Part shown: in pieces, positions 47,115 through 57,131 of the stretch | How the letters are laid out: every line of letters begins with the position of its first letter | Position numbering within the stretch: position 1 is the stretch's first letter | NCBI GenBank assembly: GCA_014904985.1 | Contig: MU128932.1 | Location: forward strand, 311,252-375,251 | DNA: 64,000 bases | Direction of reading: 5' to 3' | Source of the DNA: Hydnum rufescens UP504 | Taxonomy: Eukaryota > Basidiomycota > Agaricomycetes > Cantharellales > Hydnaceae | Translations under genes and position numbers: made by a program | The notes under the pieces: model-generated | Told to the model about the DNA's origin: nothing | What the model saw: the letters and a program-made list of their open reading frames with translations, nothing else | The model's database searches: none

Positions 47115-47698
47115 CATGCTTCTAGCTGGAACGTCCGGATGTATTACCCGGCTTTATAGTGGATGGAAAATCCCCTAATCCACCTCTGTAGACAGCATCT
47201 CTCTTTCTCGCTGCTAATAGCAAACGCTCATCGTCATGATCTTCATTGTATGCAGTCGTTTTGGCGTATTTGTATCTGGATTTGTGAGTTCGATCCGTTC
47301 AAACACGTCTTGTGACGCTTTCATAAAAATTTGATCCTAAAGACCATTGGATATATCACTTTCTCCGTCTTCAGAGCAGGCATGAAATTCAGCACACCTA
47401 GTCTACATGTGCTTGGGCGCAACGCTCTCCACGGCGCGCTCAAAGACGCCGATCGACGTATTTGAATTGCCTCGTATAAAATGGCACGATGGAGGTAAGC
47501 CCGAAGAAAACCCCGACCATTGAAGGTGTCGAAGTGCGAATCTACCAATTCGTTTCGTTTGTTGCTTTCGGTTTTTCCATCTATAGGGCACTTTGTCCAG
47601 CCAAAGCCGCCTGGTGGCAGCTTTTTCAAGAATTACTTTACTAGCTACGATGATGAGAGCTCCGTATGGCTGCAGGCGTGCGCTCGCCTACCCCCGAG
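47115..47698 (+). pseudogene. FSH1 pseudogene, 5'-truncated
   Basis: Starts exactly at the exon 5 acceptor of FSH1 (compare 38799), so exons 1-4 with the nucleophile GFSQG are absent. Further damage: the intron donor after PHPPL is changed (GTAAGC to GTAGAC), and eight bases are deleted in the LGRND segment (about 47422) with loss of frame. HLVLG-type and SYDDESS blocks are still readable. The 3' part runs in parallel with the intact gene to its end. Confidence 0.85.
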
Positions 47699-47701
47699 GT
47701 A

Positions 47702-49034
47702 GGGGACCCTGGTGGTGAGACTCCTGGCGCTAGGGGAAATTTATAGACCTTAAGGCATTCCCGGTCATAATACTCATCCCATCCGCACGCATAGAGATAT
47801 CATACTTCCTGATTCCACTGTAATAGTACAGGTATAACACTGCATTGTCAATCTTCTTCCACACTACCTGTGGCCAACGAAGTATTCACTGTGGCGGTAT
47901 TGCGCATTCCAGGCATCGAGTAACCGGTGTTTCCTGAGTGGAATAATTACTAAATACGTAGACGTCCATGGATCTCAGGCGGTCCTTGCGTCGTGGCTCT
48001 GGGATCCTTCCGACTCAACTAACCGATGCTAGTTGGCGTGCGACCTCGTACAACCTGAACTAGAATCCGACATGCAGTACTAGGGAGTATTATGTGCTTA
48101 GATATCATCAGGAACGGATGTGTCAGGCATGTCGCTCGGAGATCTGGAACATGGGAGTTCTGGAGTTCTGGAATTCAGAGGCTCCAGAGCTGTGGGTATG
48201 TCTGGTTGGATTCCTGATGATGAGAACCCACGAGTAGGGTCTCCTACGTAGAGCTATATGCTCGCCGCCGATGCTTGATATGAGAATCCCTGGGAAGGAA
48301 TAGCTTAATCACCTGTTGTCAGCCGATCCACTGAAAGTTTGAAGAATTCAGACGGAAGACTAGGATGAGCAGCAACCGATCCACTGAGCTATTTCTGGTA
48401 TCGAGCACTCGTAGACCAGTTGCAATTGTCTAGCATTAATGAAGCTCCACAACTCTAATACGACGACCTGTATTAGTGTGCCCTTCTGATGTCCGAATGT
48501 CAACGCGAAGGTGGGACTATGGGCAAGCGTCATAGAGGTTATGGTTATTCCTGTCGGTTTTGTAATATGTCCGGGACGATCACTTCATTTCATGGCTTTC
48601 AATACGCTCCAGGCTCTCATTCTATTCTGGAAATCTTTGTTGTGTCATGTGTAGGGGATAAAGCTTGCATATTTCAGAGGAACAGTGAAGAATTCGGATA
48701 GTCGCAGACATATCCAAGGTTAGGGGAATATGGGGGGCACAATGGAAGTGTGAAAAATTCGGATTGGGAAGGAGGTAGGGCGACACCGGAACGGACGGTA
48801 GGGTTCGATGGGCTTGGCGATGGGAAGACACATGTGAGTTTCGTGTTTGACCGGGGGGGGGGTGACAACGTGTGTGCGGGAGTCGAAAGCGTCGCGAAAG
48901 AAGGGAAGACGACAGCAAAGTATCCTCCGAACCACAGAACTCGCACCCTAGTAGTCCGAACTTGATCCTTCACCGTCTATCCGCCTACCCCCTTCCGTCC
49001 AAAGACATACGTCCCTCCCAGGCTGTCCAGGAAC
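47702..49034. other. array spacer, unit 2
   Basis: Counterpart of 39426-40556. No gene recognised; besides the small inverted-repeat insertion it holds short direct repeats GGAGTTCTGGAGTTCTGG near 48157-48174. Confidence 0.4.
48104..48221. mobile_element. 118-bp inverted-repeat insertion (MITE-like)
   Basis: ATCATCAGGAA at 48104-48114 and its exact complement TTCCTGATGAT at 48211-48221 bound a stretch missing from the corresponding site of unit 1 (about 39783-39796). No coding content. No clear target duplication, so the class is open. Confidence 0.5.
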
Positions 49035-49559
49035 CTAACACCATGTCCCGAAGTTGCAGAGACGGGCATTATGGTAGCCATCGCAGCCAGCAGCATCGAG
49101 GTTGGCGGTATTTCCAGCGAGCTCGAACTCCCCGATGTGGATGACGGCGCTGCCTGCCTCTTGATTCTGATGGCCGGATTTCCAGGCGACGAGGTTCAAA
49201 TTGCCTTCGACGCCCGAAACAGATATCCAGTCACCCCGGCCAGTGGTGGAGGCGGTGGTGTAGTCAGAAAACTGGACGTGATAGACGCTGTTTTCGTTTG
49301 TGTACGACTGGCAGGTGCTCGCAACGGGCTTCACCTCCACACCATTTCGCCAGAGCTGGAAGGTCGCGCAGTCCCCGTTGGTGGTAAACGGGTTATTCTC
49401 GATCCATACATGCATCTCGATGCAATCGCCCATCCTGGTGGTGAGGTCACCGCTCCTTTCAACAAGATCGACGGCCTGGGGGGTGACAACGAGGGCGGTG
49501 GTCGAACCGAAGAGCATGCCGCCGACAGCGATCGCGAAGAGGCTGCAAGAAGACCTCAT
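49035..49559 (-). CDS. small secreted six-cysteine protein, copy 3
   Basis: 174 aa, intronless. Signal peptide MRSSCSLFAIAVGGMLFGSTT, then the six-Cys mature part: MGDC, NGDC, STC, AGC-DGYHNARLC and C-terminal WC. GDCATFQLWRNGVEV, WISVSG, NLNLVA and ELAGNTANLDAAGC are kept, while loops differ and are lengthened (SGHQNQEAGSAVIHIG). Position pairs it with copy 1, yet their proteins look more diverged than copies 2 and 4 do. The upstream TATA-like element is altered here (GCATGCAAAG in place of GCATAAAAAG near 49653), so expression may differ. Confidence 0.82.
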   Translation of the reverse strand: MRSSCSLFAIAVGGMLFGSTTALVVTPQAVDLVERSGDLTTRMGDCIEMHVWIENNPFTTNGDCATFQLWRNGVEVKPVASTCQSYTNENSVYHVQFSDYTTASTTGRGDWISVSGVEGNLNLVAWKSGHQNQEAGSAVIHIGEFELAGNTANLDAAGCDGYHNARLCNFGTWC

Positions 49560-49659
49560 TGTCTGTGAATTGGTAGATGTGGCGAGAAGACTGAAGGCGA
49601 ACTTGAGAGCGGGAGAGAACTAGTGGGGAGAGGATCGCGCTCTTTTAGGGCTTTGCATG

Positions 49660-52034
49660 CACGGGATGCGGGCTTCGATCCCCTGTTGGCATAGGAGAAA
49701 GTACAGAGGATCGCAGATCCAAGAGAGAATTTTAATCTTCCTGGATTCTCCACCCTGGAGCCGTCCGAAAAAGTAAGACCTGGAATTACCCCAGGTTCCT
49801 GAGACCAGCAACGTTCCCTGTAAGCGTTGGAACGGTCAGCTGTGCCAAACCACATTATCGGCAGGCCAGATTGTGGCTCAGCCCGGGGACACAGATAGGC
49901 CACAGCACAGAAGAGCAATAGAAATCAAGGCTTAAAGCCGGATTAATTTTAGTAAGAACGTTAGACAATTATATTCCTCTTAGTCCAAAGAGACGACAGC
50001 GCAGAGGAGGCTAACGAGAGGAGTAACAGAGTCGGGAAAAGCCGGTTTGCTTCCGGTCATCCTTCGCGTGGTCTCGTCGTCTGGGAAATTTACGCTGGCT
50101 GGGAGGGGTGGCTCTAGGTGCCTTCTTTTGGCCTTGAGACACACTGAGAATTCCGTGGTGACTGCCTAGCTGGCTTGAGCATAGGTCTGTGTCCCAGTAT
50201 TGCGGACCTGATGCCAGAACACGTGCTTCAGCAGTTGTCAGTTGTATCTTCTGGACTCTTGGAGCCCTTGCTACTGTAGTACATGGGGACATGTTCGCAA
50301 CACTCATTTTTATTATCCCATTAGCAGAGTGCTTATCAGAATTGTGAATTAAACCATGTCACCTTCCATATATTGTTATGAGAATGTGGTGATGGTGCCA
50401 TCACTGCAGCATTGCCCCGGGGCAGATTCACAAGTATACTCAATGATTACACCTGTGGGAGAGGACAATATGTTTCCCATGTTGTGAATGAAATCTTGGG
50501 CTCCTGAAAGGGGAATTATTCAGTAGGCACTCTACTGAATGGTTCGTTTAAGGGAGTAAATATATCATGGCCGATTCAGATACCCTCATTAGGAAATGAG
50601 CCCCCTTACAGACAATTGGATGCTTATGCCTGTACCCTTGCACAATGCGTCTTATGTAATGGATCCGGTGCCCGCCGACCATATCTTTCGACAGTCACAC
50701 AGTGCCATTGAATGGCATTGATAATGTTGTGAGCGCGGTGGCGGTAACGGCCGGGTGTGATGATAGACCCCTAAATGACTCTGTCGAAGACCTCACCAAC
50801 TTACACCAGGATCTCGCAGCCATCTGAGTCTTTTTCATTTGTTCTCTCCTCCCCTCATAAATGGTATAAAGGACGGGCTCAGGTTCGTCTGAATGAGGTC
50901 GTCAGTTTACTCCTTCCGTCCCTGCGTCTAATTCATCTGCATCTGTGGTTATTCGATCTCTAGGATCCACTCTTACCCGCTCTAATATTCAGGGGTAGAT
51001 TCAGCGGCTCAGGACGTTATACTGTTGCCAAATAAGTCTGTGGCCTATCGATCAGGGCAATAGGCCTCAGAATGCGTTGTTATAGAATTCTGTCCCCACG
51101 ATTAAGAATACGTGTCAATGATATTTTTGGGTACACTTTATTCAGTGCACAATGAATTGTGGCACTTTTGGATATCGCTGGGTGTGGTGTCGGTCATGGG
51201 TCCAAAGCTAGAGGCGCTAGGTAATAAACACCCAGGTGAGCATAGCCCATTTGTCCAATAGCATGTGAAGCCCCCAGAAAGTCTTCTACACTGCGGTATG
51301 ATCCACCCACCACCTGGTCAAGAATTCCAATTTAAGAAAGTCGTCACTCCCCCGTAAGCATTTACGTACTGTATGGACCCATCAGATTCAATTCGCTGAT
51401 CACAACACATTGTATTCTATTTGAATCTCCATGAGTGAAATGCTGAACTAAGGGTACTTCGTCACTCGGGATGTGCCCCAGTCCAAAGCTTTGAAGGGGC
51501 TAGAATAGATCCCAAAGTCCTTGCTGCATATTTCCGACGCATGGCACAAAGATTTATCTAACTCAAAATGAAGTGAGGCACTGGTGATTATCGAAAACTA
51601 CGAAATGGGGCACTCGACAGAATAACGGACGGACGGATGTCCGGGAAATATATGGCACATAATGCAAATCTAAGGAACGGGATTGGGGATTGGGAAAGAA
51701 GCAGGGTCACACCGAGCACGCAGAGGGTAGGGTTCGCGCAGGAGATGGTAAAAGATAATAGAAACGGACTGCCATAGGGAATTAGAGCAGAGTGACATGG
51801 GGGGTCGACTGGAACAATAGGCCATGGTTGGAAGCCGCACGCGCACTTCGTAATTGACGGAGGGTGGGACATCGATGTCGACAAATGTGAGGGAGTAGCG
51901 AACGACGGGAAGATGGAAAAGTATCCTCCTGACCGTAGAGCTCGCACTCTAATGCAAACCAGATCTTTCGCCGCCTATCCACCTAGCCCCATCTCGATCC
52001 AAAGCCATCTGACCCTCCCAGAACATCCGGGACT
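49660..52034. other. array spacer, unit 2
   Basis: Counterpart of 41170-43632, with the conserved GTATAAAGGACGGGC site near 50869. No gene recognised. Confidence 0.4.
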
Positions 52035-52544
52035 CTAACAGTACGCCCTGAAATCGCAGAGACGGGCATTATTGTAGCCCGCACAACCATTAGCATCGTG
52101 GTTCGCCGTATTTCCAGCGAGCTCGAACTCCAAGACGTTCACGATCCCAGCTCTTGTAACTGCTCTCCTTCCTCGCCACCAGATTCAGGTTCCCTGACAC
52201 CCCGAAACAGATATCCATTGGCCCTGGCCACTCGTGGAGGCCGTGGTGCCGTCGGAGAAGGACACGTGATAGACTGAGTTGGCACTTGTGAGCGTCTGGC
52301 ATTGACTCGCGACGCCCACCTGGTTGCCGTTGCGCCAGAGCTGGAAGGTCGCGCAGTCACCATTGGTAGTTGACGGGTCATCCTGGATGTACACATGCAT
52401 CTCGATGCAATCACCCGTCCTGGCGCTGAGGTCACCGCTCCTTTCAACGAGATCGAGAACCTGGGGGGCGGCAACGCGGCCGTGAGTCGAGCCGAAGAGC
52501 ATGCTGCCGATGGCGATCGCGAAGAGGTTTCGAGAAAACTTCAT
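52035..52544 (-). pseudogene. small secreted protein, copy 4, frame-broken
   Basis: Nearly identical to copy 2 (43633-44142), with signal peptide MKFSRNLFAIAIGSMLFGST and three of the six Cys in frame. A C is missing from the run at 52200-52203, so translation stops early at about 119 residues. An extra A near 52149 returns the frame for the C-terminal part, which still reads up to the final RAYC-type end. Because the two indels cancel and lie in or near short runs, sequencing error is as likely as real loss. Confidence 0.75.
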
Positions 52545-52633
52545 TGTGTGAATTGGTAGATGTGGCGAGAAGACTGGAGAGGCGAACTTGAGAGTGGAGG
52601 AGAACTAGTGAGGAGAGGAATTGCGCTCTTCCA

Positions 52634-52646
52634 ATGCTTTTTATGC
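52634..52646 (-). promoter_or_regulatory. TATA-like element of secreted-protein copy 4
   Basis: GCATAAAAAGCA on the minus strand, about 90-100 bp upstream of the start at 52544, as for copy 2. Confidence 0.45.
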
Positions 52647-53350
52647 ACGCCACGCGCGCTTCTCACAGGCCCATAGGAGAAAGCACAGCCAAAGGAAAAA
52701 TCCAAGAGAATTCTAGTCTCCCTCCACACTGTTTGAAACAGTGAGGATCTGACAGGTGCGCGAGACCAGCTGTCACAAGCCACATCACTGATAAGCCGCA
52801 TCGCTGCTCAGGAAGGGCATCCAAGTACGCCACAGCCCGCAAAGAAATAGGAAGAATCAATCCCTGAAACCGCCAGTCATTCAGGCCCAGGCAGTGCATT
52901 AGACGGTCTGTCGCGAGAGTACCGTCCACTGAAAGTGTAGGTTGTTCGGCGATATCCGTGGTCCCTTAGGTTTAAGCATCGGTCACAGCCTCACAGGAGG
53001 CATGATCGGGAATTGTAAATAGCACAGAATGGGTATTAGATTCTTCCCATCAGATCGAGTGTCGCAGTCGATACATGCACTGAGTCAACTATCTACGCAT
53101 CGCCTTCCCATGACAGGAAGTCAGATCCAATAACAAATATGATCGCCTGGAATGCTTTCACATCACTGAATCGCCTAGAGACCTCCGCAACCTCAAGTTC
53201 GCCTCTGAGGCAACCCCATCTATCAGTTCCTAGGCGTGATAGGAGAAAGGAGACGACCATACCCTGTCTCATGAAGACTATATACAGATCCAATTCAGAT
53301 TCATGGAGCTCACAGCCTGTTCGCCGTCGTCCTTTCTAGGAAGCGAAATT

Positions 53351-53758
53351 CTATCGCAAATGTCGACTTTCACAACCCATTTGCCGTCCGAGACAAGGAC
53401 AAATCAGAGGACAGGGGTCCCCTAGTGCTACCAAGTTCTTTGCTAAAGCAGCATCACATCCAAGTTCGGCAACGACTGTCGTCTTAGGGTATAAAGGAAC
53501 GATTGGTGTATAGTGCGGCACTAGATTAGCAGGCCGCGAGACAATACTTGATGTCTGAATCCAACGTAACACCCTCGTAAACAATACGCATTCAGTACGA
53601 CCCCAATTAGCACACCTCGTTCTGAAGCTTGTTGTACATAGTCGCGTTCTTCGCGTCGTCTCGTCCGCGCCTGCGCCATCATATTTGTACAAGGGTTCAT
53701 TGATCATCCTGACATGCGAAGAAGATAGGATTAGTGCCTCGCACCGACAGTAGGCCAC
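53351..53758 (-). CDS. open frame conserved between two repeats, function unknown
   Basis: 135 codons, open also in the next repeat (56490-56083), with about 12 amino-acid differences. No family recognised. Its openness may only reflect the recent duplication, and it is broken in unit 1. Low support as a gene. Confidence 0.2.
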   Translation of the reverse strand: MAYCRCEALILSSSHVRMINEPLYKYDGAGADETTRRTRLCTTSFRTRCANWGRTECVLFTRVLRWIQTSSIVSRPANLVPHYTPIVPLYPKTTVVAELGCDAALAKNLVALGDPCPLICPCLGRQMGCESRHLR

Positions 53759-53859
53759 ATTTTCGAAATTATTGCAGACCTGGGTTTTCTACCGCTCAGC
53801 CTCTGCTTCATTCCACGTTGCAGATTGGTCAGTCCCGAGAATTCCCCGGAGCTATTGTG

Positions 53860-54445
53860 CTTTCTGGCCATGAGGTCAGCCTGTTAGTACTGAATGCGAC
53901 ATTACGATTTCCATATGTTTCCATCTCCATAACAGCGTCTGAGACATCGACTATTGCACCGGTAGTGTCAACGGGTTTCTCCACGGGGGCTGAGGAGGTG
54001 CGGCGAGTTCTCTTTGTTTCTTGGATCATTTCCTGCGACCTCCTTCCCATCCCCCAGCCGAAGGCGGTGGCAGAATACCACCCTCTTCCCAATAGATGCG
54101 GGGTTCGCTTGATGGTGGGAGAGACTGATCCATAGGAGACGAGGACAACGGTGGTAGACTGATAGTGCCAGTGGTTGGGTTGTGTTGGATACGGAAGAGT
54201 CAGATGGATCCATATTTGCGGTGGATCTTTCCATTTTGTCTCTCGGGTGCTCCTTAAGCTCATGCGGGCGGGACGGGGCATTAGTATTAGCAGCGGGATT
54301 CTTCTTGGAGTAACCCTCGAGTCGCATTCTTCGCATGAGTTTCTTCAAGTTGATTTGTGTCGCGGAGGTGGTCGCATAGCTGGCATCATTGATCTCGGGT
54401 CTTTTGCTTCGTTTGAGCGAGGGACCAGTTGCATTGTTGACTATC
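53860..54445 (-). CDS. gene X, unit 2 (basic N-terminus, Pro/Ser-rich), structure unresolved
   Basis: Unrecognised protein divergent from the APH kinase. Coding-like pieces on the minus strand are ATGPSLKRSKRPEINDA, HELKEHPRDKMERSTANMD, then in another frame MDQSLPPSSEPRIYWEEG with GILPPPSAGG, and VDTTGAIVDVSDAVMEME. Frame changes between them need introns or indels that I could not place. The same order recurs at 56610-57040. Probably a nuclear protein if real. Confidence 0.35.
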
Positions 54446-54596
54446 GACTTAGTACCAATGTCCTATCAAGGTGCTTCGAAGTTCAACAAGCCAATCAAGA
54501 CGCGGAAACAAAGTTGTGACATAGCCAGCAGTGTGACGTTGTGACCCATCGCGGGCCCCACTAGTCCGCGTCCCTCCTGTCACTTGGACGACACTG

Positions 54597-55776
54597 ATGT
54601 CGGCCAAGCACCAAACCACGGCAGAGCTCGGCTCATCGAGGGTGGTTGATTCCCAATCGGTCCAATATATTACTACGAACGAAGATGCCAAGTCCAACTC
54701 TGATTCGGAGGAACCCACAAAATTAATTGGAAGTAAGCGTGAATTTGACTTGGCCAAAAGACAGGTGAGTATGATTCCCGGGAAGGAAAAGGCTCTAGGT
54801 GGGTCGCTTTCTGACCCAAGATGAGTGTGGACTCACTGGAGGCCAGAACCAGTCGGTAGAACACCCGTACCTGGTCTGACTCGGCTCAGTGCTTTGTCGC
54901 CTGTGTCTAACGGTGCACCCTCAAATGAAGGCCTCGTTCCCGCTTCATTGGCCCTCCCCTTCTCACGGCCCGTAACACTCGGCCACACGAAATGGCATTC
55001 CTGAAAATGCGGATCTTTCTGTACAAACTCTTCACGCACCCAAGAGGATTGCGACAGGCGTGGCTCCTGCGAAGCGATGTAGTCAGAATCGGGCCCAAAG
55101 TTCTCCTTAAACATCACGGTACTGTGAGGCCTACAGAGCCTTCACAATGGATTTCGTCCGGCGACAGACGCACTTGCCGGTCCTGCCGTTCATGACGTGT
55201 TTCTAGACCGAAGAGGCCATGTCTACATTATGATGGATTATATCGAGGCACCTGAACTTCAAGCTGTGTGGCGTAGATTGTCGCTAGCTCAGCGAAGCGC
55301 GGTCGTGCAGGAGCTTGTTACGTATCTTGTCGATTTGCGTGCCTTATCCCCTCCCGATCCTAACGCGGTACAGGCCGTTGACGGCGGTTCTTTGATCGAT
55401 GTGCGATTAGGATCGGAGCCTTTCGGCCCATTTGCTGCAGTCGACGATTTCACATGTATCTTGGACACACGATCATACATGATAGACTAGCATCCAATCA
55501 CCCGTATGCTCGCGAAGCTTTGGAGCGTTGCCGACATCGTACCTACCGTATTATCTTCTCTCATTCGGACCTTGCGCCACGCAACATCCTTTACAAGGAT
55601 GGACATATAGCCGCCATCATAGATTGGGAATTTTCGGGATGGTATCCAGAGTATTGGGAGTTTACAAGAACCTTCGACTCCAGTTCTTGGATCATACCCG
55701 AATTCTGGGAATTATTCAAGGCCCACTTTGAAGGCCAATACGATGATGAATTAGTAATGGAGCATGTGCTGTCGTC
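54597..55776 (+). pseudogene. APH-fold kinase, frame-broken copy
   Basis: Copy of the intact gene at 57132-58325. The 5' exon-like segment (54597) and the kinase body from MAFLKMRIFLYKLF (54992) are present, with SHSDLAPRNIL and IDWEFSGWYPEYWE still readable. Three single-base deletions against the intact copy break it: GG to G at about 55137, CCC to CC at about 55182, CC to C at about 55450. The last six codons and stop are replaced by the start of the next repeat. All three deletions are in homopolymers, so assembly error is possible, but the 3' replacement is structural. Confidence 0.75.
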
Positions 55777-56609
55777 TCCTGTATTAGATTCTTCCCATCA
55801 GATCGAGTGTCGCAATCAATACATGCACTGAGCCAACAATCTACGCATCGCCTTCCCATGACAGGAAGTCAGATCCAATAGCAAATATGACCGCCTGGAA
55901 TGCTTTCACATCACTGAATCGCCCAGAGACTTCCGCCTCTGAGGCAACCCCATCCATCAGTTCCTAGGCGTGATAGGAGAAAGGAGACGGCCATACCCTG
56001 TCTCATGAAGACTATACGAATCCAATTCAGATTCATGGGGCTCACAACCTGTTCGCCTTCGTCCTTTCTAGGAAGCGAAATTCTACCGCAAATGTCGACT
56101 TTCACTACCCATTTGCCGTCCGAGACAACGACAAATCAGAGGACAGGGGTCGCCTAGTGCTACCAAGTTCTTTGCTAAAGCAGCATCACATCCAAGTTCG
56201 GCAACGACTGTCGTCTTAGGGTATAAAGAAACGATTGATGTATAGTGCGGCACTAGATTAGCAGGCCGCGAGACAACACTTGATGTCTGGATCCAGCGTA
56301 ACATCCTCGTAAGCAATACGCATTCAGTACGACCCCAATTAGCACACCTCGTACTGAGGCTCGTTGTACATAGTCGCGTTCTTCGCATCGTCTCGTCCGC
56401 GCCTGCGCCATCAGATTTGTACAAGGGTTCATTGATCATCCTGACATGCGAAGAACATAGGATTAGTGCCTCGCACCGACAATAGGCCACATTTTCGAAA
56501 TTATTGCAGACCTGAATTTTCTACCGCTCAGCCTCTGCTTCATCCCACGCTGCAGATTTGTCGGTCCCGAGAATTCCCGGGAGTTATTGTCATCCTCAAC
56601 TGTTCTCTA

Positions 56610-57040
56610 GCCATGAGTCAGTCTGTTAGTACTGAATGCGATATTACGATTTCCATTTGTTTCCATCTCCATAACAGCGTCTGAAACATCGACTATCGCA
56701 CCGGTAGTGTCAATGGCTTCTGCGCGGCGGCTGACGAGGTGGCGGCGAGTTCTCTTTGTTTCTTGGATCATTTCACGCGACCTCCTCCCCATCCCCAGCC
56801 GAAGGCGGTGGCAGGATACCACCCTCTTCCCAATGAGTGCGGGGTTTGCTTGACGGTGGGAGAGACTGATCCATAGGAGAGGTGGACAATGGTGGTAGAC
56901 TGGTGGTGCCAGCGGTTGGGTTGTGTTGGATACGGAAAAGTCAGATGGATCCATATTTGCGGTGGATTTTTCCGTTTTGCCTCTCGGGTGCTCCTTAAGC
57001 TCACGCGTGTCGGACATGACATTAATATTAGCAGCGGGAC
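56610..57040 (-). pseudogene. gene X remnant, 5'-deleted
   Basis: Keeps RELKEHPRGKTEKSTANMD and AIDTTGAIVDVSDAVMEMET but lacks the basic N-terminal part (KRSK region) because of a deletion at about 57040, where GCAGCGGGAC joins directly to CATCAAGACGCGG. Confidence 0.4.
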
Positions 57041-57131
57041 CATCAAGACGCGGAAGCAAAGTTGTGACGTGGGCAGTGTGACGGTGTGACCCATCACGGC
57101 CAGTCTGCGTCCTCCACTTTGGACGACACTG

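Larger units (their letters stand above)
47115..54727. repeat. tandem unit 2 of the about 8.3-kb array
   Basis: Second copy of 38788-46953 in the same orientation and order. It carries a 118-bp inverted-repeat insertion (48104-48221) and lacks the hAT-like element of unit 1. Confidence 0.8.
53030..55776. repeat. 2.75-kb subunit, first copy
   Basis: From a TATTAGATTCTTCCCATCAG site (about 53033) to just inside the 3' end of the APH reading frame. The next copy (55777-58325) begins with the same site at about 55780. The period is about 2747 bp. Confidence 0.8.

Noticed and set aside
53734..54135. Plus-strand frame of 133 codons in the array
   Set aside because: Not kept in the corresponding place of the third copy beyond about 70 codons and without any protein feature.
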